Below, piece by piece: positions 11,011-20,335 of a stretch of DNA of 25,580 bases. The position numbers and the translations under genes are program-made. Each line of letters starts with the position of its first letter. Within the stretch, counting starts at the first letter, position 1. Under the pieces are notes generated by a model. The model made no database searches and was not told the DNA's origin. It worked only from the letters and a program-made list of their open reading frames with translations. Origin of the DNA: Darksidea phi (lineage: Eukaryota; Ascomycota; Dothideomycetes; Pleosporales; Lentitheciaceae); assembly GCA_030770425.1 (NCBI GenBank), contig JASJFT010000365.1, forward strand, positions 1 to 25,580. The letters run 5' to 3'.

Positions 11011-11452
11011 TATTATAAATTAAATATATATTATAAACTATTAGTAAATAGAACTACTAGAGATCGAGCTAATTACTAGTTCTAATAAAGAATATAACGC
11101 GGATCTTATAACTAAAGAATAAAGAAGTTACGTAATAGATCTATACCTTAATAGAAATAGATCTAAAGAGGTTATATAATAGCTTAGTAGATCTATTAAG
11201 ATAAAGCTATAGAGCTATAGCTTAGTAGATCTATAGGTATAAAGTTATAGATTCTAGAAAACCAAATTAATATATAATAATTATAAATCTCCTAGATAGT
11301 TTTCCGATATATAGTTAATTCGAATCTAGATTAATCCTTACCTATTAATATAATTAAATTATTACCTCTTTATTCTAACTCCTTCTTTTCTATCTTAAGT
11401 ATAAATCCTAAATAAGACTAAATAATCTATCGGGCCTAGACCCTATTTAATA
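11011..11452 (+). repeat. 3' LTR of copy B
   Basis: 442 bp from TATTATAAATTAAAT to TTTAATA. It is bordered by the polypurine tract on the left and by the CTTAG target duplication on the right. Confidence 0.92.
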
Positions 11453-11457
11453 CTTAG
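11453..11457. repeat. Right target-site duplication of copy B (CTTAG)
   Basis: This matches 4448-4452 exactly. Copy C sequence resumes at the next base. Confidence 0.92.
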
Positions 11458-12241
11458 TTAGAAATATTATATATTACTTCGCCTAAAGATAGTAGATACT
11501 ATAAGATATATATTTATACTAATATACGAGGTTCTTATTATATATCTAGTATCTTACTATTAGAAGATTTATTTATATTAAGTAGTAAAACTTATATATT
11601 AGGACTTATTACTATTAGTAAAATTTATCGACTATATAGAAGAGAAACTTTAATAATAGTTAAAGAAGACTTAAAAAGCTTAGAATAAGCTTCTTAATAA
11701 GCTAATAAAGGCTTAGATACGAGTATATTATTTAAAGAAGTAGAGAGTAGTTCTTTATAAAAAATTAATAGTATAATCCTAGATATTAGAAGCTAAGCTA
11801 GATAAAGAGGAGATAGAGCTTTAGTAGTTAGGGTAGTAGAAGAATCTAGAGATCTTTTTAACTATTCTAGATATTACTCGTAATATTATAGATAATATTA
11901 CTTTTTCTAGTCTATTAAATACCTTTTATCTTATTAAAAGTAAGATTAGCTTTCTTAACTTACTATAAAGTAAACTTATCTTATCTTCTAGTTTTCTTTA
12001 AAATTATAATTTTAGTACTCCGTAAGCTTTTTAGAGTAATTAAGATTATCTTTAGATTTCTAAATTTATTCTTATAGTTTTCTATTTTTATCTATTCCTT
12101 ATTATTAGATTAGATAGTAGTACTTTTCGTTTCTAATATTATTATCTAGGATTTTTTCTACTTTCTATTCTTTATTATCTTCTCTATATATATTTACTTC
12201 GTATACTACTAGTCTAGTATCTTATAATACTTTTTCTAGTA
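11458..12241 (-). mobile_element. Copy C part 2: tail, chromodomain
   Basis: This is the reverse-oriented continuation of copy C after the copy B insertion. It corresponds to copy B positions 10815 down to 10032. It holds the rest of the tail (11458-12012) and, on the - strand, the C-terminal part of Pol with the chromodomain at 12030-12170. It ends at the TA target of the Fot1-like element. Confidence 0.9.
12240..12241. repeat. TA target duplication, left side of the Fot1-like element
   Basis: TA here and at 14095-14096. Copies D (near 16530) and E (near 20570) show the uninterrupted site with a single TA. TA targets are characteristic of the Tc1/mariner/pogo superfamily. Confidence 0.9.
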
Positions 12242-12301
12242 ATATATTTTATAAGCGAGTCGCGAATATAAGCGAGTTATAAATCCTATTAACTTTTTAT
12301 A
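12242..12301 (+). repeat. Left terminal inverted repeat of the Fot1-like element
   Basis: 60 bp starting ATATATTTTATAAGCGAG. Within it the word TAAGCGAGT occurs twice (from 12252 and about 12269), a possible transposase-binding repeat. It matches the right end with only transition differences, several of which are CG on the left against TA on the right. Confidence 0.92.
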
Positions 12302-12322
12302 ACGTATTACCTATTAACTCTT

Positions 12323-13950
12323 ATAGCTTAACTAACTACTATTCGATTACCCTATAATAAAGTAGATATCTTCTTAATTATCTTAGCTATTAATTAGAAT
12401 TAGATCTAAAGTATTAATCGTATTATAGTAACGTTTAACGTTCCTAAAAGTATACTTTATAACCAACGCGCTAGAAAGCCTACGCGATATAATTACTAGC
12501 CTAAATTAAGAAAGCTTTCTAAGCTAAAGGAGAAGATAATTATTAGTTATATACTCGACCTAGATTTATAAGAATTTATCTTTACTCTAAAGGCTATATA
12601 AGATATAGCGAATAAGCTACTTATTAAGTATAGCGCTAGCTAGGTAGATAAGTAGTAATCTAGGAACTTCGTCTAGCGAACTAATAGTATTAAAATATAA
12701 TTTAATTAACCCTATAATCGATAGCGAGCTCTCTATAAGAATCCTAATATTATTTAAATCTAGTTTAACCTAGTAGCGTATACTAAGACTACCTAGAATA
12801 TTACTAATTAAAATATTTATAACGTCGACGAAGTTAGCTTTCTAATAGGTAAGATATTAGTATAACTAGTCGTTACTAGCTTAGAGAGACGTAGGTAGAC
12901 TAAAGCTATCTAGCTAGATAATTATAAGTAGGTTACTATAATATAGGGAATTAATATTACTAGGTAGACTATTCCGCCCTTAGTTATCTTTACTAGCTAG
13001 TACTACCTCTCTATCTAGTACGAGGGTAACGATATACTAGACGATTAGACTATTAATATTAGTAATAATAACTAGATAAATAATAATCTAGAAGTTATCT
13101 AGCTAAAGTACTTTATTAAATATATAGTAGATCGTAAAGTAGATATATACTAGCTACTAGTCGTTAATAGCTATATAAGCTATATCTTAAATAAATTCTA
13201 GGACCTCTATAAGGAGAATAATATCTATACTCTTTATATACTAGCTTATTTATTATACCTCCTATAGCTACTTAATATAGACTATTTCTCGCCGTTAAAG
13301 CGCGCGTATAGGGATTAGATTAATAGTCTAATTTACGATTATATTAGTTATATTATAAAGCTAGAATTCCTATCTACCTTCTATATAGCCTATAATTAGA
13401 CTATTATAGAGAAGAATATCTACTCTAGCTTTTAAGGTATTAGCCTAGTTCTATATAATCTAGAGGTAATAATCTTAAGACTCGATATTAAGCTAAGGAC
13501 GTCGTTACTAGTAGCCCTACTAAAGACTATATAGAAGGCTAGAATACTAAGTAACGTATATAAAGTAGAGGCTTAATTAACGTTAATTTATAAGCGCGTA
13601 CGTAGGTATAAGAGCTCGTCGCCTACTTCTATTATTTTAGTTATTAATTAACTAAGTAAAGGTACTAAGATATTAGCTTATAAAGCTATATTTATACGTA
13701 AATAAATCGCGAGCCTAGAGAAGATAATTAAGACCGCTATAACGCGTAGAAAGTATAAAAAAAAGAGGATCTAGAAGTAAAGCATCCTAATTAAGATAGA
13801 GAAGGAGACTATTATTATTTAAAAGGTTACTAAGTAGTAGTAAAAGAATAAAAGATATTAAGTTACTATATAATTAGGTATAAGCTAATAGGCTTTAGTA
13901 TATTATATATACTATAGAGAACCTAGGTATAACTTATAAATATATAAGAA
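12323..13950 (+). pseudogene. Fot1/pogo-family transposase, RIP-inactivated
   Basis: This encoded a DDE/DDD transposase with an N-terminal psq/CENP-B type DNA-binding region. The likely start is ATA (from ATG) at 12323. A segment near 12440-12465 reads VPKS, the conserved VPxSTL motif of the helix-turn-helix. The catalytic core shows NVDE at 12821-12832 (first Asp kept, 12827), VVNSY at 13160-13174 (from VxDGH-type; Asp now Asn, 13166), and LLNIDYFSPLKRAY at 13268-13309 (third catalytic position Asn, 13274). The last two are separated by 35 residues, as expected for pogo transposases. All lie in one frame without net indels. In-frame TAA/TAG are explicable as former Gln/Trp codons. The end is set by family length (about 540 residues) and not by a visible stop. 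Confidence 0.9.
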
Positions 13951-14034
13951 GGCTACTATAGATACTACTTAATTTAAAATAACTATTATATCGATATATT
14001 TCTAGTATATTATTAAACTACGTAGCTTTTTAGG

Positions 14035-14094
14035 TATAAAAAGTTAATAGGGTTTATAATTCGTTTATATTCGCGACTTACTTATAAAATATAT
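14035..14094 (-). repeat. Right terminal inverted repeat of the Fot1-like element
   Basis: This is the reverse complement of the left repeat over 60 bp. It ends ...CTTATAAAATATAT before the TA duplication. TAAGCGAG of the left end reads TAAGTAAG here. Confidence 0.92.
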
Positions 14095-14096
14095 TA
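14095..14096. repeat. TA target duplication, right side of the Fot1-like element
   Basis: This is the partner of 12240-12241; copy C resumes with AGCTAAT at 14097. Confidence 0.88.
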
Positions 14097-15116
14097 AGCT
14101 AATATAAAACGTAGAATAAATTTTTATTTATAAGGGTAGTCTTAGTTAGTAGTTTATAAATAAGACTTATTTTTTAATTTTATAAGGTTCGATCTTAGTA
14201 TAGTCTAGTTTATTATTAGGTTACTTACTCTTAATATTCTTTTATAGTAACTATACCTTTTCTCCCTCTTTAAAAGTAGGTACTTTCTTTTACTTCTTAT
14301 TATAGTATTTATTTATTCTATTTTAAAGGAATTCTATATCTTTCTTAAGCTATTAGTATATTTATAGAATAATTTTTACTATTTCTTTTCTATTTTAGCT
14401 ATAAAATTAAAGTTACCTAGATTCCTTATATATTTCTAGTTTAATTCCGTAGTTTATAAAAAAAGATATTATCTTTATTATATTATATTATAAACTATTA
14501 TATATAAATTATACTATAAATAAAAGTATAATCTAATTATTCTAGTAGTAGTTTAGATAATATCTAAGATATTACTCTACTATTTAATTTATTTATTCTA
14601 TTAGTCTATCTATTTATAAATAGTATATAGTTAATATACTATATTTTATTTCTAGTTTAGTTATAAGGGTTTATTAAAACTTTACTATAAACTTAATATC
14701 TCTATTTAAGATAATCTTATTTAGTATTCTATATTTACTAAATATATATCTTAGTAAGGTATAGATAAGTTATTCTACTATATTTTCTTTATCTATATAT
14801 AGAATAAAGTAAGTATACTTTATAAACTTATCTACTACTACTAATATAATATTATAAGATACTTTTATTATTAGTTTCTTAAAGTATAATAATTATATAA
14901 TAAAGTCTATAGTTATAATCTTCTATAGTCCTTTTATATTTTCTATTAGTTATAGTATTCTATAGAGTATATATCTAGTATACTTATTATAATAATAGTC
15001 TATATATTCTATAAGAACTTATATTACTAGTTATTTTATATATAAAAAATAATATATTCTTATTAGTTATTTAAGAGTTTTTTCTACTCCTTAGTATCTA
15101 TATACTAGTACCTCGT
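14097..15116 (-). mobile_element. Copy C part 3: integrase region
   Basis: This is the reverse-oriented continuation of copy C, equivalent to copy B positions 10031 down to 9012. It ends in CTCGT at 15112-15116, where copy D inserted. Confidence 0.9.
15112..15116. repeat. Left target-site duplication of copy D (CTCGT)
   Basis: These are the five bases of copy C directly before the LTR of copy D. The uninterrupted site is seen in copy D itself at about 17571 (ACCTCGTAGTATT) and in copy E at about 21580. The partner should lie right of the window. Confidence 0.7.
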
Positions 15117-15556
15117 TATTAAACAAGGTCTAGGCCCGATAGATTATTTAGCCTCGTTTAGGGTTTATACTTAAGATAGAAAAGATAGAGTTAGAACGAA
15201 GAGGTAATAGTTTAATTATATTAATAAGTAAGAATTAATCTAGATTCGAATTAACTATAAAGGAGAAGACTATCTAGGAGATTCGTAGTTATTATATATT
15301 AATTTAGTTTCTTTAGATTTATAGCTCTATATCTATAGATCTACTAAGCTATAGCTTTATAACTTTATTTTAATAAATCTACTAAGCTATTACGTAATCC
15401 TTTAGATCTATTCTTATTAAGGTATAAATCTATTACGTAACTCTTTATTCTCTAATTATAAGGTCTACGTCGTATTCTTTATTAGAATAGATAGTTAGCT
15501 TAATCTTTAGTAGTTCTATTTATTAACGATTTATAGTATATATTTAGTTCGTAATA
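15117..15556 (-). repeat. 3' LTR of copy D
   Basis: 440 bp in reverse orientation, TATTAAACAAGG... to ...TTCGTAATA. It keeps one rare CpA at 15124. Confidence 0.9.
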
Positions 15557-15571
15557 TTATCTCCCCTCTCT
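15557..15571 (-). other. Polypurine tract of copy D
   Basis: The + strand reads TTATCTCCCCTCTCT, that is AGAGAGGGGAGATAA on the element's own strand. It is the least mutated version of the tract in the window and it fixes the inner LTR border. Confidence 0.85.
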
Positions 15572-16306
15572 AAACCTTTAACTCGGAGGTTATTCTAAAT
15601 CTAGTATTTAACTATATTAGTATTAGGGCCCTATCTTAAGAGATTATTATTATCTATTATAGTATTACGTAAAACTTAAGAACGTATTATACTTATTAAT
15701 AAGATTCTTTATTATAGTTTTAAGATATTTTCTTATAGTTATTATTCTTAGTTAGGAATATTATATATTACTTTACTTAGAAATAGTAGATATTATAAGA
15801 TATATATTTATACTAATATATAAGGTTCCTATTATATATCTAGTATCTTATTATTAAAAGATTCGTCTATATTAAGTAACGAAACTTACGTATTAGGGCT
15901 TATTACTATTAGTAAGATCTATTAACCGTATAGAAGAGAAACTTTAATAGTAGCTAAAGGAGGCTTAAAAAGCTTAGAATAAACTTCTTAATAAGTTAGC
16001 GGAGGCTTAAATACGAGTATATTATTTAGAGAAATAGAGGGTAGTCCTTTATAAGAAGTTAGTAGTATAATCTTAGGCGCTAGAAGCTAAGCTAGATAAA
16101 AAGAAGGCGGAGCTTTAATAGCTAGGGTAGTAGGAGAATCTAGAGGCCTCTTTAATCGTTCTAAACGTCGCTTATAATATTATAAATAATATTACTCTTT
16201 CTAATCTATTAAACGCCTCTTATCTTATTAAAGGTAAGACTAGCTTTCTTAACTTACTATAAGGTAAATTTACCTTATCTTCTAGTTTTCTTTAAAATTA
16301 TAGTTT
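15572..16306 (-). other. Unassigned tail between pol and LTR (copy D)
   Basis: Same length and sequence as the tail of copy B (10261-10995), with mostly transition differences. I cannot assign a product. On the + strand (antisense to the element) a run from about 15880 to 16180 reads with many Gly/Ala/Arg codons, but sense frames look equally readable, so neither is annotated as a gene. Confidence 0.6.
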
Positions 16307-19144
16307 TAGTACTCTATAAACTTCTTAAAATAATTAAAATTATCTTTAGATTCTTAGATTCGTTTCTATAGTTTTCTATTCTCGTCTATTCCTTACTATT
16401 AAATTAGGTAGTAATTTTTTCTATTTCTAATATTATTATCTAGGATTTTTTCTACTTTCTATTTCTCGTTATCTTCTTTATACGTATTTACTTTATATAT
16501 TACTAGTCTAATATTCTATAATACTTTTTCTAATAAGCTAATATAGAACGTAGGATAGATTTTTATTTATAGGGATAGTCTTAGTTAGTAGTTTATAGAT
16601 AAAACTTATTTTTTAATCTTATAGGGTTTAATCTTAGTATAGTCTAGTTTACTATTAGGTTACTTACTTTTAATATTTTTTTATAGTAATTATACCTTTT
16701 CTCCCTCTTTAAAAATAGGTACTTTCTTTTATTTTTTATTATAGTACTTACTTATTTTATTTTAAAGGAATTCTATATCTTCTTTAAGCTATTAGTATAT
16801 TTATAGAATAATTTTTACTATTTCTTCTCTATTCTAGCTATAAGACTAAAGTTATTTAGGTTCCTTATATATTTTTAGTTTAATTTCGTAGTTTATAAAG
16901 AAGGGTATTATCTTTATTATACTATATTACGAACTATTATATATAAATTATACTATAGGTAAAAGTATAACCTAATTATTCTATTAGTAGTTTAGATAAT
17001 ATCTAAGATATTACTTAACTATTTAATTTATTCGTTCTATTAGTCCGTCTATTTATAGATAATAGATAGTTAATATATTATATTTTATTTCTAGTTTAGT
17101 TATAAGGGTCTACTAAAACTTTACTATAAATTTAATATCTTTATTTAAGATAATTTTATCTAGTATTCTATATTTACTAAATACGTATCTTAGTAAGGTA
17201 TAGATAAGTTATTCTATTATATTTTCTTTATCTATATATAGGATAAAGTAAGTATATTTCGTAAACTTATCTACTACTACTAGTATAGTATTATAGGATA
17301 CTCCTATTATTAGTTCCTTAGAACGTAGTAATTACGTAATAAAGTCTATAGTTATAATCTTCTATAGTTCTTCTATATTTTCTATTAGCTATAGTATTCT
17401 ATAGGATACGTATTTAGTATATTTATTATAGTAATAGTTAACGTATTCCGAAAGTATCTAGGTAACTAGCTATCTTATATATAAAAAATAGTACGTCTTT
17501 ATTAGTTATTTAAGAGTTTTTTCTACTTCTTAGTATCTATATACTAGTACCTCGTAGTATTATCTAATAAATTCTTTCTATATTATCTTAGGTATATAGG
17601 CTTTTTAGAATATATAGATAATTCTATCTCTTTCTTAGATTACTTCTTAGATTTTATTTTATTCGTTTATTACTTTTATAATAGTTATATAGATTTATTA
17701 GGTCTATTTATTCTCTTCTAATTTAAGCGTTATTTCTCGTATTTCTACTAGTTTTAGGTAGTTATATATAATCGTTTCGTCTAACTATAGCTTAAGGATT
17801 ACTATACTAGGTTTCTCTATTTCTTAGTAATTAGGTCTCCTACTAAGCGTATCTACTTATTTATTTTCTAATCCTTTAATATATATAATCTTAATATTAT
17901 AGATTATAAGGGTTTATACCTATTATATTTATCTTCTAATTAGAGATTTATTTATTAAGAATTCTATTAGATTCTTATAATCTATATAGATTATAATAGA
18001 GTATTTAGATTTCTATAGATTAGATCTCTATTCTTTTAAAGCTTTAATAATTACTAATAACTCTTTATTATAAATATCGTAGTTAAGTTCGGCTAGTAAT
18101 ATCTTTTATAAGAAGTAGTATACTAGTCTTAGATTATCTTTATTATCTTTCTATAGTAGTACTACTCCTATTATATAGTCTAATATATCTATCTTAATAA
18201 TTAAGGGTTCTTTAGGGTTATATATCTTAATTATAGATTTCTTAGTAAACTATTCTTTAATCTTTTTAAAGACTTATTAGTATTCTTTTTTCTATTTAAA
18301 AGATTAATCTTTCCTTATAAGTTACGTAAGTAGTACCGTTATTATACTCTATTATAGTATTAACTTTTAATAGAAGTTATAGAATCCTAGAAACGACTAT
18401 AGTTCCTTAAGATTCTTAGGTATAGACTATTCTCTAACTTTCTTAATTTATTATAGGTCTACTTTAATTTCTTCTAGTTTAATAATAAATCCTAGAAACT
18501 CTATTTCTTATATATAGAATTTATATTTTTACGGGTAAAGGTATAGTTATACTTCTTTAAGTATCTATAAAACCTTCTTTATATACTCTTTATATTCTTC
18601 TTCTATTTTAAAATAAATTAGGATATTATTAAGGTATACTATTACGAACTAGTCGAGATAGTTTCGTAAAATATTATTAATCCGTTTCTAGAATATTACG
18701 GGTACGTTAGTAAGTTTAAAAGATATTACTTAGTACTTATATAGTCCTTTCTTAGTTCTAAAGACTATCTTCTATTCTTCGTCTTTCTTAATTTATATTT
18801 AGTAGTACGCGTTTTAGATATTTAATTATATAAACTATTTAGCTTTTCTTAGTCGATCTTATATCTTAGATATTAGAGGTAAGAAGTACTAGTTTTTAAT
18901 TATAATATTATTAAGTATTTAGTAATTAATATATAGTCGTAGTTCTATAGTACCCTTCTTAGGTACGAAGAGAATCGGGTATCCTATAGATAAATTTAAG
19001 TATTAAATATATCTTTTTATAAGGTTATCTTTAAGGTATTTCGTTATAATCTTTTTCTCTTCCTTAATTAACTTATAAATTAGTCTAAATTCTAGAGTCT
19101 TTTCTTCCTATAGTAGAATTATATAGTCCTAGGACTAGTATTAG
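16307..19144 (-). pseudogene. pol of copy D (RT to chromodomain), truncated, RIP-inactivated
   Basis: Read on the - strand: reverse transcriptase from 19144, with YxDD as YLNN at 18625-18636; RNase H about 18270-17800; integrase about 17610-16560; chromodomain 16464-16324. The integrase catalytic Glu (near 17037) is retained as GAA in a D-G-L-I-E-R context, where copy B has Lys. The frame is free of net indels relative to copies B and E. Gag, protease and the RT N-terminus are displaced beyond the insertion of copy E. Numerous in-frame TAA/TAG codons make it non-functional. Confidence 0.9.
19140..19144. repeat. Left target-site duplication of copy E (ATTAG)
   Basis: These are five bases of copy D directly before the LTR of copy E. 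The uninterrupted equivalents are copy A near 3290 (complement ATTAG) and copy E near 23169 (ATTAA). The partner is expected outside the window. Confidence 0.65.
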
Positions 19145-19585
19145 TATTAAATAGGGTTTAGGCCCGATAGATTATTTAGCCTTATTTAGGATTTATACTT
19201 AAGATAGGAAAGAAGGAGTTAGAATAAGTAGGTAATAGTTTAATTATATTAATAGACTAGGATTAATCTAGATTCGAATTAACTATAAAGAAGGAAGACT
19301 ATCTAGAAGATTCGTAATTATTATATATTAATTTAGTTCTCTTAGATCTATAGCTTTATATCTATAGATCTACTAAGCTATAGCTCCGTAGCTCTATCTT
19401 AATAGATCTACTAAGCTATTATATAACCCCTTAGATTTATTTTTACTAAGATATAGATCTATTATATAACTTCCTATTCTTTAATTATAAGGTCCGCGTC
19501 GTATTCTTTATTAGAACTAGTAATTAGCTCGATTTCTAGTAGCTCTATTTACCAATAGTCTATAGTATATATTTAGTTCGTAATA
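19145..19585 (-). repeat. 3' LTR of copy E
   Basis: 441 bp in reverse orientation, TATTAAATAGGG... to ...TTCGTAATA. One CpA is kept at 19553. Confidence 0.9.
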
Positions 19586-19600
19586 CTATCTCCTCTCTTT
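19586..19600 (-). other. Polypurine tract of copy E
   Basis: The + strand reads CTATCTCCTCTCTTT directly inside the LTR; on the element strand this is AAAGAGAGGAGATAG. Confidence 0.83.
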
Positions 19601-20335
19601 AAATCTTCGGCTTAGAGGTTATTCTAGGTCTAGTATTCGACTATATTAGTATTAGGGCCCTATCTTAAGAGGTTATTATTATCTATTATAGTATTACGTA
19701 AAACTCGAGAATATATTATACTTATTAATAAGATTCTTTATTACGACTCTAAAATATTTCCCTATAGTTATTATTCTTAGTTAGGAATATTATATATTAC
19801 TTTACTTAAAGATAGTAGGTACTATAAGACGTATATTTATATTAATATACGAGGTTCTTATCGTATATCTAGTATCTTACTATTAGAAGATTTATTTATA
19901 CTAAGTAGTAAAACTTATATATTAAGACTTATTACTATTAATAAGATCTATTAACCGTACGGAAGAGAAACTTTAATAGTAGCTAGAGAAGGCTTAAAAA
20001 GCTTAGGATAAGCTTCTTAATAAGCTAGTAGAGGCTTAGATATAAGTATATTATTTAGAGAAGTAGAGGGTAGTTCTTTATAAGAAATTAACGACGTAAT
20101 CTTAAGTATTAAAAGCTAAGTTAGACGAAGAGGAGACGGAGCTTTAGTAGTTAGAGTAGTAGGAGAATCTAGAGATCTTTTTAACTACTTTAAATATTAC
20201 TCGTAATATTATAGATAATATTACTTTTTCTAGTTTATTAAATACCTCTTATCTTATTAAAGGTAAGACCGGCTTTCTTAACTTACTATAAGGTAAACTT
20301 ACCTTATCTTCTAGTTTTCTTTAGGATTATAGTTT
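19601..20335 (-). other. Unassigned tail between pol and LTR (copy E)
   Basis: Third full copy of the 735-bp tail, colinear with those of B and D. No product is assigned. Confidence 0.6.

Larger units (their letters stand above)
4453..11452 (+). mobile_element. Complete Ty3/Gypsy chromovirus copy B (7,000 bp)
   Basis: This is the only complete copy in the window and the reference for the family. Order: 5' LTR 4453-4894, leader with a possible primer site, single-frame gag-pol 4931 to about 10260, tail of about 735 bp, polypurine tract 10996-11010, and 3' LTR 11011-11452. The order protease, RT, RNase H, integrase places it in Ty3/Gypsy rather than Copia, and the chromodomain after the integrase places it among chromoviruses. 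Both LTRs are 442 bp and are flanked by the same 5-bp duplication. It sits inside the tail of copy C in the opposite orientation. All enzymes are inactivated by RIP-type changes; it cannot be autonomous. Confidence 0.95.
12242..14094 (+). mobile_element. Fot1/pogo-type DNA transposon (1,853 bp), RIP-mutated
   Basis: The element is complete end to end, with 60-bp terminal inverted repeats and a TA duplication, close to the usual 1.9 kb of fungal Fot1 elements. It carries one transposase pseudogene on the + strand. It lies within copy C at the integrase-chromodomain linker (equivalent to copy B position 10032). CpA and TpG are almost gone (exceptions at 12464 and 13783), so it has been through RIP too. 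It keeps visibly more CpG than the retrotransposons around it, for example in 12255-12275, 12465-12485 and 13300-13310. Confidence 0.92.
12013..15116 (-). pseudogene. pol fragment of copy C (integrase and chromodomain), split by a DNA transposon
   Basis: On the - strand this encoded the C-terminal part of Pol. 14097-15116 is most of the integrase (from its zinc-binding region through the catalytic core) and 12013-12241 is the linker and chromodomain. The final catalytic Glu of the DD35E triad is still a GAA codon here, unlike copy B where it reads Lys. The two pieces are separated by the 1,853-bp Fot1-like insertion and one TA duplication; joined, they follow copy B without any indel. The reading frame stops at 15116, where copy D inserted. 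The RT and gag parts of copy C should resume beyond the right edge of the window. Confidence 0.88.
15117..19144 (-). mobile_element. Ty3/Gypsy copy D, 5' part missing
   Basis: Reverse-oriented copy inserted into copy C: 3' LTR 15117-15556, polypurine tract 15557-15571 (on the - strand), tail 15572-16306, then pol read leftwards. It is cut at 19144 by copy E, at the position equivalent to copy B 7423, just before the reverse transcriptase core. From the LTR border to YLNN it spans 3,080 nt, identical to copies B and E. Of the copies in the window it keeps somewhat more G/C at several sites (for example GGCGGAGC near 16106 and a G-rich polypurine tract), so it may be closest to the ancestor there. 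Confidence 0.93.

Noticed and set aside
15880..16180. Antisense gene in the tail of copy D
   Set aside because: With TGA nearly absent and every TAA/TAG explicable as RIP, almost any frame can be made open. Stop frequency in this frame is about what chance gives, and sense frames look similar. Kept only as a question in the findings.
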